DNA of 64,000 bases from Mesorhizobium sp. M9A.F.Ca.ET.002.03.1.2 (GTDB lineage Bacteria > Pseudomonadota > Alphaproteobacteria > Rhizobiales > Rhizobiaceae): NCBI RefSeq assembly GCF_003952365.1, contig NZ_CP034443.1, forward strand, positions 434,001 through 498,000. Reading direction: 5' to 3'. Positions 35,014 through 44,408 of the stretch are shown one piece after another. The notes beneath the pieces were generated by a model. It saw nothing but the letters and a program-made list of their open reading frames with translations. It had not been told where the DNA came from and made no database searches. Within the stretch, counting starts at the first letter, position 1; each line of letters opens with the position of its first letter. Position numbers and translations under genes: made by a program.

Positions 35014-35190
35014 CTGCCCCTCATCCGCCTGCCGGCACCTTCTCCCCGTGAACGGGGAGAAGACTGCTGGCCGCAACCCCGGCGTCCTTCTTGCGATGCC
35101 AGCGATTAGCGAAAGCGGCGGCGAGAGCGTCCTTCTCCCCGTCACTATACGGGGAGAAGTGCCCGGCAGGGCGATGAGGGGCGGTGCCGA
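35014..35190. repeat. composite palindromic repeat between GMC and SDR genes
   Basis: Two hairpins with identical 11-base arms CTTCTCCCCGT/ACGGGGAGAAG (35039-35062 with loop GA; 35132-35159 with loop CACTAT). Outer sequences are inverted to each other (GCCCCTCATCCGCCTGCCGGCAC and its near-complement, at the two ends). It occupies nearly the whole 208-bp gap of an otherwise tight operon. Related units occur at 57256 and 57508. Confidence 0.8.
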
Positions 35191-35211
35191 TTTCCGCAAG
35201 GCTAACCCCCA

Positions 35212-35973
35212 ATGACCCGCCCGGCAGCCATCGTCACCGGCGGCGCGCGCGGCATCGGCCTTGCCTGCGCCGAGGCGCTGGCCGATACGGGCTTCGATAT
35301 CCTTGTCGTTGATCTTGCCGAAAAAGCCGCCGACGGGCTTGCCGCCAACATCACGGCGCGCGGCGCGAAATTCGTCTACCACCGCAGTAACATCGCCGAT
35401 CTCGACAGCCATGCAGCGCTGGTCGATGCCGCGACCGGCGCCTTCGGCCGCATCGACTGCCTGGTCAACAATGCCGGCATCGGCGCCGTCGTGCGCGGCG
35501 ACCTGCTGGAATTGAAACCGGAGAATTTCGACCGGATCCTTGGCATCAATCTGCGTGGCACCGTCTTCCTCAGCCAGGCAGTCGCCAGGGCGATGCTTGC
35601 AGCGCCAAGCGATCATGCAAAATCGATCATAACCATCACCTCGGTCAGTGCCGAAATGGCCTCTCCGGAACGCTCTGACTACTGCATCTCCAAGGCCGGG
35701 CTGTCGATGTGGGTGAAGAACCTGGCGCTCAGGCTCGCCCCCGAAAACATCGGCGTCTTCGAACTGCGGCCGGGCATCATTCGCACCGACATGACAGCGG
35801 GTGTCGCAGCCAAATACGATGCGCTGATCGATAGCGGGCTGGTGCCGGCCAGACGCTGGGGCGAAGCCGCCGATGTCGGCGCCGCAGTCGCCGCGCTCGC
35901 CGGCGGCAAGCTCGGCTTTTCGACTGGCTCGATCATCAATGTCGACGGCGCGCTGTCGGTGCCGAGACTGTGA
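35212..35973 (+). CDS. short-chain dehydrogenase/reductase (3-ketoacyl-ACP reductase-like)
   Basis: A 253-residue classical SDR. The cofactor loop is TGGARGIGLACAEAL, the NNAG motif is VNNAGIGAVV, and the catalytic residues are Ser in ITSVSAEMA and YCISK (Tyr/Lys). The ending VDGALSVPRL is typical for sugar or polyol dehydrogenases of sugar islands. Annotated often as FabG, but the context points to oxidation or reduction of a carbohydrate intermediate. The second GMC gene starts 12 bp later. Confidence 0.87.
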   Translation: MTRPAAIVTGGARGIGLACAEALADTGFDILVVDLAEKAADGLAANITARGAKFVYHRSNIADLDSHAALVDAATGAFGRIDCLVNNAGIGAVVRGDLLELKPENFDRILGINLRGTVFLSQAVARAMLAAPSDHAKSIITITSVSAEMASPERSDYCISKAGLSMWVKNLALRLAPENIGVFELRPGIIRTDMTAGVAAKYDALIDSGLVPARRWGEAADVGAAVAALAGGKLGFSTGSIINVDGALSVPRL

Positions 35974-35985
35974 GCAGGTGACGTC

Positions 35986-37614
35986 ATGACCGATTACATC
36001 ATCGTTGGCGCCGGCCCGGCAGGCTGCGTCCTGGCCAACCGGCTGAGCGAATATCCGTCGCATCGGGTGCTGCTGCTCGAAGCCGGCGGCAAGGACTGGC
36101 ACCCGCTGATCCACATGCCGGCCGGCTTCGCCAAGATGACCAAGGGCATCGCCTCCTGGGGCTGGTCGACCGTACCGCAGAAGCACATGAAGGACCGCGT
36201 CTTCTGGTACACGCAGGCCAAGGTGATCGGCGGCGGCTCCTCCATCAACGCTCAGATCTACACGCGCGGCAATGCCCGCGATTACGACGCCTGGGAGAAG
36301 GAAGAGGGCCTTGCCGGCTGGGGCTACCGCGACGTGCTGCCCTATTTCAAGCGGGCCGAGAACAACCAGCGCTACGCCAACGATTTTCACGGCGACCAGG
36401 GCCCGCTCGGCGTCTCGAACCCAATTGCGCCGCTGCCGATCTGCGAAGCCTATTTCCGCGCCGGACAGGAGATAGGCATTCCCTTCAATCCGGACTTCAA
36501 CGGGATAGCCCAGGAAGGCGTCGGCTACTATCAGCTGACGCAGAAGGACGCGAGGCGCTCCTCCGCCTCGGTCGCCTATCTCAGGCCGATCCGCGAGCGT
36601 AAGAATCTGACCGTCAGGACCGGCGTGCTGGTGACGCGCATTGTCATCGACAAGGGCCGCGCCGTCGGCGTCGAGATCGTCGACAGGCCTGGCGGCCAGC
36701 CGACGATGCTGCGTGCCGAGCGCGAGGTGATCGTCTCGTCCGGCTCCATCGGCTCGCCGAAACTCTTGATGCAGTCGGGCATCGGCCCGGCCGACCACCT
36801 GAAATCGGTCGGCGTGACGCCGGTGCACGATCTGCCCGGCGTCGGCTCCAACCTGCAGGACCATCTCGACCTGTTCGTCATCGCCGAATGCACCGGCGAC
36901 CATACCTACGACAACTATGCCAAGCTGCACCGGACGGCTTGGGCCGGCCTGCAATATTTGCTTCTGAAGAAGGGCCCGGTTGCCTCCAGCCTGTTCGAGA
37001 CCGGGGGCTTCTGGTACGCCGACCCGACCGCCGCCTCGCCCGACATCCAGTTCCATCTCGGGCTCGGTTCCGGCATCGAGGCCGGGGTCGAAAAGCTCAG
37101 GAATCCGGGCGTGACGCTGAACTCGGCTTTCCTGCGTCCGCGCTCGCGCGGCACGGTGCGGCTGAACAGCGCCGACCCGGCCGACCACCCGCTGATCGAT
37201 CCGAATTACTGGTGCGACCCCTATGACCGCGACATGTCGATCAAGGGCCTAAAGCTGGCGCGCGAGATCATGAGGCAGAAGGCGCTTCAACCCTATATCC
37301 TGCGCGAAGTGCTGCCCGGCCCTGCCCTGCAGAGCGGTGACGAACTGTTCGACTATGCCTGCCGCAGTTCCAAGACCGACCACCATCCTGTCGGCACCTG
37401 CCGCATGGGCCATGACGCGATGAGCGTGGTGACGCCCGACCTCAGGCTGCGCGGCATCGAGGGCTTGCGCGTCTGCGATGCCTCGGTAATGCCGCGCATC
37501 CCCTCTTCCAACACCAATGCGCCGACCATCATGGTCGGCGAAAAAGGCGCCGATCTGATCCTTGGCCGCGAGCCGCTGCCGCCGGCGGTCTTCTCAGGCA
37601 ATCGCGCAGCGTAG
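35986..37614 (+). CDS. GMC-family FAD oxidoreductase (choline-dehydrogenase-like, second)
   Basis: A 542-residue GMC oxidoreductase of the BetA-like branch. FAD-binding YIIVGAGPAGCVLANRLSE, GMC signature 1 GGGSSINAQIYTRGNARDYDAW, signature 2 region SSGSIGSPKLLMQSGIGP, and the catalytic HPVGTCRMGHD plus SSNTNAPTIMVGEKGADLI are all present. BetA-like does not mean choline here: the gene sits in a sugar operon next to a second, different GMC enzyme, so two successive hydroxyl oxidations are possible. Confidence 0.88.
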   Translation: MTDYIIVGAGPAGCVLANRLSEYPSHRVLLLEAGGKDWHPLIHMPAGFAKMTKGIASWGWSTVPQKHMKDRVFWYTQAKVIGGGSSINAQIYTRGNARDYDAWEKEEGLAGWGYRDVLPYFKRAENNQRYANDFHGDQGPLGVSNPIAPLPICEAYFRAGQEIGIPFNPDFNGIAQEGVGYYQLTQKDARRSSASVAYLRPIRERKNLTVRTGVLVTRIVIDKGRAVGVEIVDRPGGQPTMLRAEREVIVSSGSIGSPKLLMQSGIGPADHLKSVGVTPVHDLPGVGSNLQDHLDLFVIAECTGDHTYDNYAKLHRTAWAGLQYLLLKKGPVASSLFETGGFWYADPTAASPDIQFHLGLGSGIEAGVEKLRNPGVTLNSAFLRPRSRGTVRLNSADPADHPLIDPNYWCDPYDRDMSIKGLKLAREIMRQKALQPYILREVLPGPALQSGDELFDYACRSSKTDHHPVGTCRMGHDAMSVVTPDLRLRGIEGLRVCDASVMPRIPSSNTNAPTIMVGEKGADLILGREPLPPAVFSGNRAA

Positions 37615-37625
37615 GGAGTAGAAAA

Positions 37626-37940
37626 ATGATCAGGCACTGTGTTTTTGGCAGATTCCGCGACGATGTCGACGCCACCGAGCGTGCGGCGATCCATGCCGAC
37701 CTCGAGGCACTGCGGCGGGTGGTCGACGGCATGGGCAAGGTCGAATTCAGCGCCAACACCAGCCCGGAACCGTTCGCCCGCGGCTTCACGCACGGCTTCA
37801 CCATCGACTTCCACGACGCCGCCGCGCGCGACGCCTATCTGGTGCATGACGATCACAGCCGAGCTGGCGCCCGGCTGGTCGCCGCGCTTGAAGGCGGCAC
37901 GGATGGGCTGATGGTGTTCGATCTGGAGATAAGCGCTTAG
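37626..37940 (+). CDS. Dabb-family (stress-responsive A/B barrel) small protein
   Basis: A 104-residue ferredoxin-like dimeric alpha-beta barrel protein. MIRHCVFGRFRDDVD at the start and GFTIDFHDAAARDAYLVHDDH in the middle match the Dabb pattern. It is the last gene of the plus-strand island, 11 bp after the second GMC gene with GGAG before its ATG. In other pathways Dabb proteins act as small cyclases or lyases or as accessory proteins; here the role is unknown. Confidence 0.85.
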   Translation: MIRHCVFGRFRDDVDATERAAIHADLEALRRVVDGMGKVEFSANTSPEPFARGFTHGFTIDFHDAAARDAYLVHDDHSRAGARLVAALEGGTDGLMVFDLEISA

Positions 37941-37941
37941 C

Positions 37942-38787
37942 CTATCCAAGCCTCAGCGCGACGACACCGGCAACGATGCTGAGCACCGCGGCACCCCGCC
38001 AGGCCGTCATCCTCTCGCCAAGCGCAAACACCGAGATCATCATGGCGAACAGGATCGAGGTTTCGCGCAGCGCCGCGACCGAGGCGATCGGCGCCTTGGT
38101 CATCGCCCACATCACGATCCAGTAGGCGGCGCCGCTGAGCACGCCGGTGTACACGCCCGCCTTCCAGTCGCGCGCCAGCACCGGCAGCGCCTGTGGCCCG
38201 CGGAAGATCAGGCACAGCACCAGCGCCCACAGCGCATCGCAGACGAACAGCCATGCGGCATAGCTCGAGGCCGTCGCTGCCAGCCGCGCGCCGCTGCCGT
38301 CGGACAGCGTGTAGCTGGCGATGAAGATCGAGGTGCCCAGCGCGAAGCCGACCGCACGCAGGTTCAGCCGCTCCAGATGCGCGCCGCCGCGAAACGACAG
38401 CACCAGCGTGCCGGCCGACAACAGAACAATGCCGAGAACGGCGAGCGGCGCCGGAACTTCGGCAACGACCACCATGCCGCCCAACGCGGCAAGCAGCGGC
38501 GCGGTGCCGCGCGCCAGCGGATAGGTCTGGGCGAAATCGCCGGCCTTATAGGCGCCGATCAGGAACGTCCTGTAGCCCATATGGAAGATCACCGAGGCGA
38601 TGATGTATGGCCACACTTCCGCTTTCGGCACCTCGACGAAAGGCAGCGCCAGAAGCGCCACGGCGCCCATGCCAAGCGTCATCAGCGTGATCGACAGGAA
38701 GCGGTCGAGATGGACCTTGACCAGCGCGTTCCAGATCGCGTGCATGGCCGCGGCAGCAAGAACCGCGAAGAAGACAAGCAAGGTCAT
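37942..38787 (-). CDS. DMT/EamA-family membrane transporter
   Basis: A 281-residue membrane protein with about ten hydrophobic segments and two EamA repeats. The start at 38787 gives MTLLVFFAVLAAAAMHAIWNALVK, typical of the first EamA helix. LARGTAPLLAALGGMVVVAE and SILFAMMISVFALGERMTAWRGAAVLSIVAGV are hallmark segments of the two halves. It is probably a metabolite exporter; substrate unknown. It lies 7 bp behind the endonuclease-fold gene and converges with the island. Confidence 0.85.
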   Translation of the reverse strand: MTLLVFFAVLAAAAMHAIWNALVKVHLDRFLSITLMTLGMGAVALLALPFVEVPKAEVWPYIIASVIFHMGYRTFLIGAYKAGDFAQTYPLARGTAPLLAALGGMVVVAEVPAPLAVLGIVLLSAGTLVLSFRGGAHLERLNLRAVGFALGTSIFIASYTLSDGSGARLAATASSYAAWLFVCDALWALVLCLIFRGPQALPVLARDWKAGVYTGVLSGAAYWIVMWAMTKAPIASVAALRETSILFAMMISVFALGERMTAWRGAAVLSIVAGVVALRLG

Positions 38788-38794
38788 CGGCGGC

Positions 38795-39709
38795 TCATGC
38801 GCCTCCGGTCCCTGTCGCCAACGGTGTTTCCAGGTCGATGTCGACCCGCAGCGGAAAATGGTCGGAGGCGATTTCGCCGATATCGGCGCTGACCGAGCGC
38901 ACGCGTCCGGCAAACATGCCGCCGACGAAGCAATGGTCGAGCCGTCGCTTTGTCAGCCTGCCGTCGATTGTCTTCACATGGGTGTGGAAATCCGACGTCG
39001 GTTCGCTGGCGACGGCGGCGGCATCGACAAAACCATCGAGATAGGCAGCGCCCCGATGATAGGGCGTGCTGCCGACGATGCGCCGGTACTCAGTGCTGCC
39101 CGGCTCCATGTTGAAATCGCCCATCCAGATCGCCGCCAGCGGGTTTTCCGGCTCCGGCTCGCCATTGCTCCAGTTGCGCGACGGTTCATCGTCGGCGCCG
39201 CTCCACGGGCCGCCGTCGATTGGTGCCCGGCGATGTTCGGCGAGCAGGTAGTCGATTTGCTCCAGCCGCTCCTCGGCGGCGATATGCGCGAGATGCAGCG
39301 ACAGCACCCGCACCGGACCGGCAGGGGTGCGGATCATGCATTCGAGCGCCGTGTTACGGGTGTTGAGCGGACGCATCGTGCGGCGCAGCGGCAGCGTGTG
39401 CAGCCGCGACCAGACGATCGGCAGCTTCGACAGCACCATGGTGCCGAATTGCCGCCGCCGGTTGATCACGCGGCCGTCGCGCCGCTCGCTGGCATCCATG
39501 TCGAAGGCGGGGCCGTAGACGCAATAGTATTCGGGCAGCAGCCGCGAAAGGATGTCCGGCTGGTCGTCCTCGTTGGTCCGCTGCCAGTGCCGTTCCACTT
39601 CCTGCAACGCGATGATGTCGGCGCCGGCGATAACCTTGGCACAGCGCGCGAGATCGTAGCGGCCGTCGCCGCCGAACCCGTACTGGATGTTGTAGCTGAC
39701 CAGCTTCAT
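38795..39709 (-). CDS. endonuclease/exonuclease/phosphatase-fold hydrolase
   Basis: A 304-residue EEP-superfamily protein. It starts MKLVSYNIQYGFGGDGRYDL (metal Asn), with IIALQEVERH (metal Glu), HLAHIAAEERLEQIDYLL, the catalytic WMGDFNMEPGS and the final ASDHFPLRVDI (catalytic Asp/His). No signal peptide. Such proteins act on nucleic acids, inositol phosphates or phospholipids; specificity is open. It heads a two-gene unit with the DMT transporter. Confidence 0.85.
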   Translation of the reverse strand: MKLVSYNIQYGFGGDGRYDLARCAKVIAGADIIALQEVERHWQRTNEDDQPDILSRLLPEYYCVYGPAFDMDASERRDGRVINRRRQFGTMVLSKLPIVWSRLHTLPLRRTMRPLNTRNTALECMIRTPAGPVRVLSLHLAHIAAEERLEQIDYLLAEHRRAPIDGGPWSGADDEPSRNWSNGEPEPENPLAAIWMGDFNMEPGSTEYRRIVGSTPYHRGAAYLDGFVDAAAVASEPTSDFHTHVKTIDGRLTKRRLDHCFVGGMFAGRVRSVSADIGEIASDHFPLRVDIDLETPLATGTGGA

Positions 39710-39817
39710 TGCTTAACCGGCTCAATTTCGTGATGCAGTAGCGGTTTGGCGGATCGGTTGCAATGTGCCGGGTGGATGGAGAGAACTTGGGCCAGACGCG
39801 ATCTTTCAGATTCCAGC

Positions 39818-41368
39818 CTAGGTCGTCAGCGGCTGAAATCGTCCAGGCGGAGAAGCGGCCAGTTCCGACCAGTCGATTTCCTCTTCCAGGCGATGATACG
39901 CTTCGTCGCCGATCGTACCGTCGCGGCGCAGCCGCTCCAGCGCATCACGCTGGCTCTTGATGGCATACAACCGCAACCTGTCATACTCGGTCGCCGCCTG
40001 GGCGTCCTCCGGGTTTTCGGCGATCATACGCTGCGCGGTAAATTGCTCGCGCACCGCGGCCGCGGCATTCGATGTCTTGCCGCTCAGCACGTCCAGCGCG
40101 GCCTGCATGATGGCGACGCGTGCCTGCGCAACCTCGAGGTCGACCGTCTGGTCAGGGTCGAGCCGAAGCAGGCGCAGCATCAGCTTCAGGCTCATACCTT
40201 GCAGCACCAATGTACCGAGGACGACTGAAAAGGCGGCGAGCACGATCGGGTCGCGGCCCGGAAAGTCGGCCGGCAAGGCGAATGCTGTCGCAAGGGTGAC
40301 TAGGCCGCGCATGCCGCACCAACCGATCAGCACACCGCCGCGAAACGACGGGGCTTCGGCCTGCCGGTCCGCGTCACCAAAGCTGGCAAGCCACCTGATG
40401 ATCGCGCCGCATCCCAACACCCACACGAGACGCGAAACGATGACGACGGCCAGCACGGCCGCGGCGAAGACGAAGGCTTCGCCCTGCCCCTGCTCGGCGA
40501 GCCGGCCGACGATCGATCGTGCCTGAAGGCCCATCAGGACGAAGGCCAGCACGTTGAGCACGAAGACCGCCGTCTCCCAGACCGAGTAGGAGCTGACGCG
40601 ATTTCTGGCCGGCATGCGACGCGGCGCGGTGCGCGCGATGGTCATGGCATAGACGACGATGGTTATGATGGCGGAGAGCCCGATCCTGTCGGCCAGGATC
40701 CAGACGCCGAATGTCCCCGCAAATTGCACCACCGTGCCACTTGCCGGATCTCTTATGCGATCGAGCGTGATGAGAGACAGCCGGCCGAGTGCGTAGCCGG
40801 CCGCAAGGCTACCGACCGTCGACAGCAGGATCGTTGGAACGGCGCTGCTCAGCAGGACGGAGCCGGCAGCCGCCGAAACCGCCATCCGGTAGATCAGGAG
40901 AGCGGTGGCGTCGTTGAGCAGGCTTTCGCCTTGCAGGATGGCGGTGATGCGGTGCGGCACCTTGAACTGTCCAAGCACGGCCGACGCCGCGACCGCATCG
41001 GGCGGCGCCACGATGGCGCCAAGGGCGATGGCCGCGGCGAGAGGCAGGCCTGCCATTGTCCAGCCGAACAGCGTCACGACCGCGGTGGTGAAAACGACGG
41101 CGCCAAGCGCCAGCAAGAAGAGCGGCAGCCTGTAGCGATTGAGATCGCGCAGCGATGTGTCGTAGGCCGCGTCGAGAAGCACCGGCGCGACGAACAAGGC
41201 AAGCGCCAGTTCCGGGTCGATCTCGATAGTCGGTGCGAAGGGCAGGAAGGCGATGCCGGCGCCCGCCAGCGCCAGCAAGGAAGGATAGGGAACCTCGAGG
41301 CGCCGCGACAGCGCCGTCAGCGCGACGGCTATCAGCAGGAGAACGAGGGTCAGCTCGAAAAGCGCCAT
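39818..41368 (-). CDS. Na+/H+ antiporter, CPA1 (NhaP) family
   Basis: A 516-residue protein with about twelve membrane segments (residues 1-410) and a cytosolic tail. The ion-binding core reads AIVAPPDAVAASAVL (PD in place of TD) and GESLLNDATALLIYR, with the essential ND pair. GMRGLVTLATAFALP late in the membrane part is also family-typical. It exports Na+ or K+ in exchange for H+. It is 122 bp downstream of the PhoB-type ABC operon on the same strand but probably separate. Confidence 0.92.
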   Translation of the reverse strand: MALFELTLVLLLIAVALTALSRRLEVPYPSLLALAGAGIAFLPFAPTIEIDPELALALFVAPVLLDAAYDTSLRDLNRYRLPLFLLALGAVVFTTAVVTLFGWTMAGLPLAAAIALGAIVAPPDAVAASAVLGQFKVPHRITAILQGESLLNDATALLIYRMAVSAAAGSVLLSSAVPTILLSTVGSLAAGYALGRLSLITLDRIRDPASGTVVQFAGTFGVWILADRIGLSAIITIVVYAMTIARTAPRRMPARNRVSSYSVWETAVFVLNVLAFVLMGLQARSIVGRLAEQGQGEAFVFAAAVLAVVIVSRLVWVLGCGAIIRWLASFGDADRQAEAPSFRGGVLIGWCGMRGLVTLATAFALPADFPGRDPIVLAAFSVVLGTLVLQGMSLKLMLRLLRLDPDQTVDLEVAQARVAIMQAALDVLSGKTSNAAAAVREQFTAQRMIAENPEDAQAATEYDRLRLYAIKSQRDALERLRRDGTIGDEAYHRLEEEIDWSELAASPPGRFQPLTT

Positions 41369-41490
41369 GCCTTATCGTAGCCGCGGAATAAGACGATTGG
41401 CACTGCAAAAAGCGGACGGTTTCATACCGCCACGATCTGTTTCCACGGGGTTTGTGAAGCAGGCCTGAAATGGCGTCAGGGTCTCTGCCC

Positions 41491-42555
41491 CTAATGCAGC
41501 ACCAGCATGTCGCCCGACGAGAAGGAAATCTCGGCCTTTTCACCGACGGCGGGCGGCGGGGTGGCGGGGCTGTTGAACGTGTCGAGCGACACAGTGCTGC
41601 CGCCGATGCCGACGCGAACCCGGATGACCGAGCCGAGGAAATGCACCTCGGCGATCTCGCCCGAAAGGCTGGAGTCGCGACCCGGATGGCGGCCAAGCGA
41701 AATCGCCTCGGGCCGCAACGCCAGCGACAGCGTGTCGCCGGACTTGGAGCCGTTGAGCTTGCCCTTGAGCGAGACTTCTTGCGCGTTGACGCGCACCTTG
41801 CCAGATGCCGCGTCGGTGACGGTGCCTTCGAGCACGTTCAGCGTGCCGACGAAATTGGCGACGAACTTGGTCGCCGGCCGGTTGTAGATCTCGAACGGCG
41901 TGCCGACCTGCTCGGCCTTGCCGCCATACATGACGGCGATGCGGTCGGAGATCGACAGTGCCTCTTCCTGGTCGTGGGTGACGAAGATGGTGGTGATGCC
42001 GAGCTTCTTCTGGATCGAGCGGATTTCCTCGCGCAGCGACACGCGCACCTTGGCATCGAGCGCCGACAGCGGCTCGTCGAGCAGCAGGAGCTTCGGCTTC
42101 GGCGCAATCGCCCGCGCCAGCGCGATACGCTGCTGCTGGCCGCCGGAGAGCTGATAGGGATAGCGGTCGCCCATCTGCGGCAGCTTGATGAGGTCGAGCA
42201 TCTCGGCCACGCGCCTGTCGGCATCGGCCTTGGGCATGCCCGCGACCTTCAACCCGAAGCCGATGTTCTGCGCCACGGTCAGGTTCGGAAACAGCGCATA
42301 GGCCTGGAACACCATGCCGACATTGCGCTGGTTGGGCTTGAGCCGGGTGATGTCCTTGCTGGCCACCACGATCTTGCCGGCGCTCGGCTCCTCGAAGCCG
42401 GCGACCATGCGCAGCACCGTCGTCTTGCCGCAGCCCGATGGCCCTAGAAAGGAGACGAACTCGCCCGGCTCGACATCGAGGTTGAAGTCCTGGACCACGG
42501 TGGTGGCGCCGAAGGATTTTCGCACCTGCTGGATTGAGAGGAATGGCTCGGCCAT
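41491..42555 (-). CDS. ABC transporter ATP-binding protein (PotA/FbpC-like)
   Basis: A 354-residue ATPase. Walker A is GPSGCGKTT, signature LSGGQQQRIALARAIAPKP, Walker B LLLLDEPLSALDAKVR, switch VTHDQEEAL, then a TOBE domain (residues 285-350). It ends the operon begun by the binding-protein gene at 45515. Its class (one binding protein, two permeases with separate genes) covers spermidine/putrescine, Fe3+, phosphonate and sugar-phosphate importers; the PhoB box upstream favours a phosphorus-containing substrate. Confidence 0.9.
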   Translation of the reverse strand: MAEPFLSIQQVRKSFGATTVVQDFNLDVEPGEFVSFLGPSGCGKTTVLRMVAGFEEPSAGKIVVASKDITRLKPNQRNVGMVFQAYALFPNLTVAQNIGFGLKVAGMPKADADRRVAEMLDLIKLPQMGDRYPYQLSGGQQQRIALARAIAPKPKLLLLDEPLSALDAKVRVSLREEIRSIQKKLGITTIFVTHDQEEALSISDRIAVMYGGKAEQVGTPFEIYNRPATKFVANFVGTLNVLEGTVTDAASGKVRVNAQEVSLKGKLNGSKSGDTLSLALRPEAISLGRHPGRDSSLSGEIAEVHFLGSVIRVRVGIGGSTVSLDTFNSPATPPPAVGEKAEISFSSGDMLVLH

Positions 42556-42570
42556 GTCTTTTTCTTTCGA

Positions 42571-43362
42571 TCAGTTTGGGCGGTTCGCCGATCTCGGCGC
42601 AAAGCGCGACAGGATCTGGATCAGCGACATGCAGCCCCAGGTGATGGCGAAGGCGATGATTGCCAGTGCCGCCGGCTCATAGGCACGATTGGCGCCGATG
42701 TTCTGCAGATAGGGGCCGAAGGCCGGCCGGTTGAGCAGGCTGGCCATGGTGAATTCGCCGATGACGATGGCGAAGGTGAGGAAGGCGCCCGACAGCACTG
42801 CGATCAGCACGTTGGGCAGGATGACCCGGGTGATGATCGTGCCCCAGCCGGCGCCGAGGATCTGCGCCGCCTCCGTCAGCGTGCGCACGTCGATGGTGCG
42901 AAGCCCGGTGTCGACCGCACGGTACATATAAGGCAGCGCCAGCGTCGCATAGCCGATGACCAGCAAAGCGTCGGTACCCCTACCGCTCGCCAGGAACGGC
43001 AGCGGCGAGTTCGATCCATACATTCTGATATAGCCGAAGACGATGACGATGGCCGGGATGACCAGCGGCAGCAGGGTGATGAACTCGACGATTGGCCTCA
43101 GTTGCGGCAGCCGAAGCCTGATCCAGTAGGCGGTGGGCACGACGATCAGCACGCCCAGGATGATGGTGAAGACGGCGGCCAGCACGGAATAGCCGAAGGT
43201 CGCCTGGAAGCGGGGGTCGCCGAGCACGACCTTGTAGGCGTCGAGGGAATAAACGCCGCGCCGCATGCGCATCGAGAATTCGACGGTCGCGATGAGCGGA
43301 ATGAAGAAATAGGCCGCGCCCAGCGCGAAGACGACCCAAGCCCAGAAACGTCCGCTCTTCAT
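42571..43362 (-). CDS. ABC transporter permease (PotC/PhnV-like)
   Basis: A 263-residue inner-membrane permease. The start at 43362 (MKSGRFWAWVVFALGAAYFF) overlaps the stop of the preceding permease by ATGA. The EAA loop is DVRTLTEAAQILGAGWGTIITRVILPNV. Six hydrophobic segments are visible. It ends 15 bp before the ATPase gene. Confidence 0.9.
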   Translation of the reverse strand: MKSGRFWAWVVFALGAAYFFIPLIATVEFSMRMRRGVYSLDAYKVVLGDPRFQATFGYSVLAAVFTIILGVLIVVPTAYWIRLRLPQLRPIVEFITLLPLVIPAIVIVFGYIRMYGSNSPLPFLASGRGTDALLVIGYATLALPYMYRAVDTGLRTIDVRTLTEAAQILGAGWGTIITRVILPNVLIAVLSGAFLTFAIVIGEFTMASLLNRPAFGPYLQNIGANRAYEPAALAIIAFAITWGCMSLIQILSRFAPRSANRPN

Positions 43363-44348
43363 TTGAGCCACCTTTCGCTGCGCGTCCTGAACCAGATGTA
43401 GAAGACGTTGGCGAGGCCGGTGATGACAATCATGCCGAAGGCAATGGCATAGCCGAGATGCGGGTTGTGCAGCACGTCGCCGCGGATCTGCGCGTAGAGC
43501 ACGATGGGAATGATGTTGAGCGACGAGCCGGTCAGCGCATAGGCGGTGGCGATGGCGCCGAACGCATTGGCGAACAAAAGGATGACAGTGCCGAGAAAGC
43601 TCGGCCAGATCACCGGGATGACCACCATGCGCCAGTATTGCGCGGTGGTGGCGCCAAGCGTGGCGGCGGCTTCGCCCCATTCCTTCTTCAGCCCGTCGAT
43701 TGCCGGCGTGATGATGACCACCATCAGCGGGATCTGGAAATAGACATAGGTGAGCGTCAGGCCCCAGAAGGACAGGATGTTGAAGCCGTGGGCATAGATG
43801 TTGAGGCCGAACACGGTGTTCAGGATCACCGTTACGAGGCCGAGCCGGCCGAGCGTGGCAAGGAAGGCAAAGGCCAGCGGCACGCCGGCGAAATTGGAAG
43901 CCACGCCCGAAAAGGTCAGCGTCGCCGAGCGTATCCAGTTCGGCAGGCCGCCGCGCACGATGGCAATGGCAATGGCCAGACCCGCAAATGCGCCGATGAG
44001 CGATGAGGCAAGGCTGATCTTGATCGATATCCAGTAGGCGGCAAGGATAGTGGGCAGCCTGCAGTTTCCGTCGGCCCAGGAGATCCAGGAATCATATTGG
44101 CACTGGATATAGTTCGACAAATTGGGCGGGTCGAAGATACCGACGATGTTGTCGAAGGTGAACGTGCCGGTAGCGTTCTGGAAGGCGCCCAGCACCAGAT
44201 AGAGCGTTGGCAGGATCAGGAACATGATGGCGAAGATGAAGAACGGCGCCACGCCCAGCCACTGCGTCGGCAGCCGAAACGCGCGCGCCTCGCTGGGCGG
44301 CGCCGTCTTCCCGGCAATTGCGTGATCGGAAAGCGAGAGATCGGTCAT
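43359..44348 (-). CDS. ABC transporter permease (PotB/PhnU-like)
   Basis: A 329-residue permease, longer than its partner because of a large periplasmic loop after the first helix (NYIQCQYDSWISWADGNCRL, with two cysteines that may pair). The EAA motif is KEWGEAAATLGATTAQYWRMVVIPVIW. It lies 60 bp downstream of the binding-protein gene, a gap filled by a perfect hairpin. Confidence 0.9.
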   Translation of the reverse strand: MTDLSLSDHAIAGKTAPPSEARAFRLPTQWLGVAPFFIFAIMFLILPTLYLVLGAFQNATGTFTFDNIVGIFDPPNLSNYIQCQYDSWISWADGNCRLPTILAAYWISIKISLASSLIGAFAGLAIAIAIVRGGLPNWIRSATLTFSGVASNFAGVPLAFAFLATLGRLGLVTVILNTVFGLNIYAHGFNILSFWGLTLTYVYFQIPLMVVIITPAIDGLKKEWGEAAATLGATTAQYWRMVVIPVIWPSFLGTVILLFANAFGAIATAYALTGSSLNIIPIVLYAQIRGDVLHNPHLGYAIAFGMIVITGLANVFYIWFRTRSERWLK

Positions 44349-44371
44349 GCGCCGGCTACCGTTCGAGGGAG

Positions 44372-44397
44372 ACCGGGCGGCCGTGAGGCCGCCCGGT
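44372..44397 (-). repeat. perfect intercistronic hairpin after the binding-protein gene
   Basis: ACCGGGCGGCC-GTGA-GGCCGCCCGGT, an 11-bp perfect stem, 11 bases after the binding-protein stop codon on the minus strand, no T-run. It probably stabilises the upstream message, as does the hairpin at 30329 in the other importer. Confidence 0.75.
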
Positions 44398-44408
44398 GGC
44401 TTTCAACC

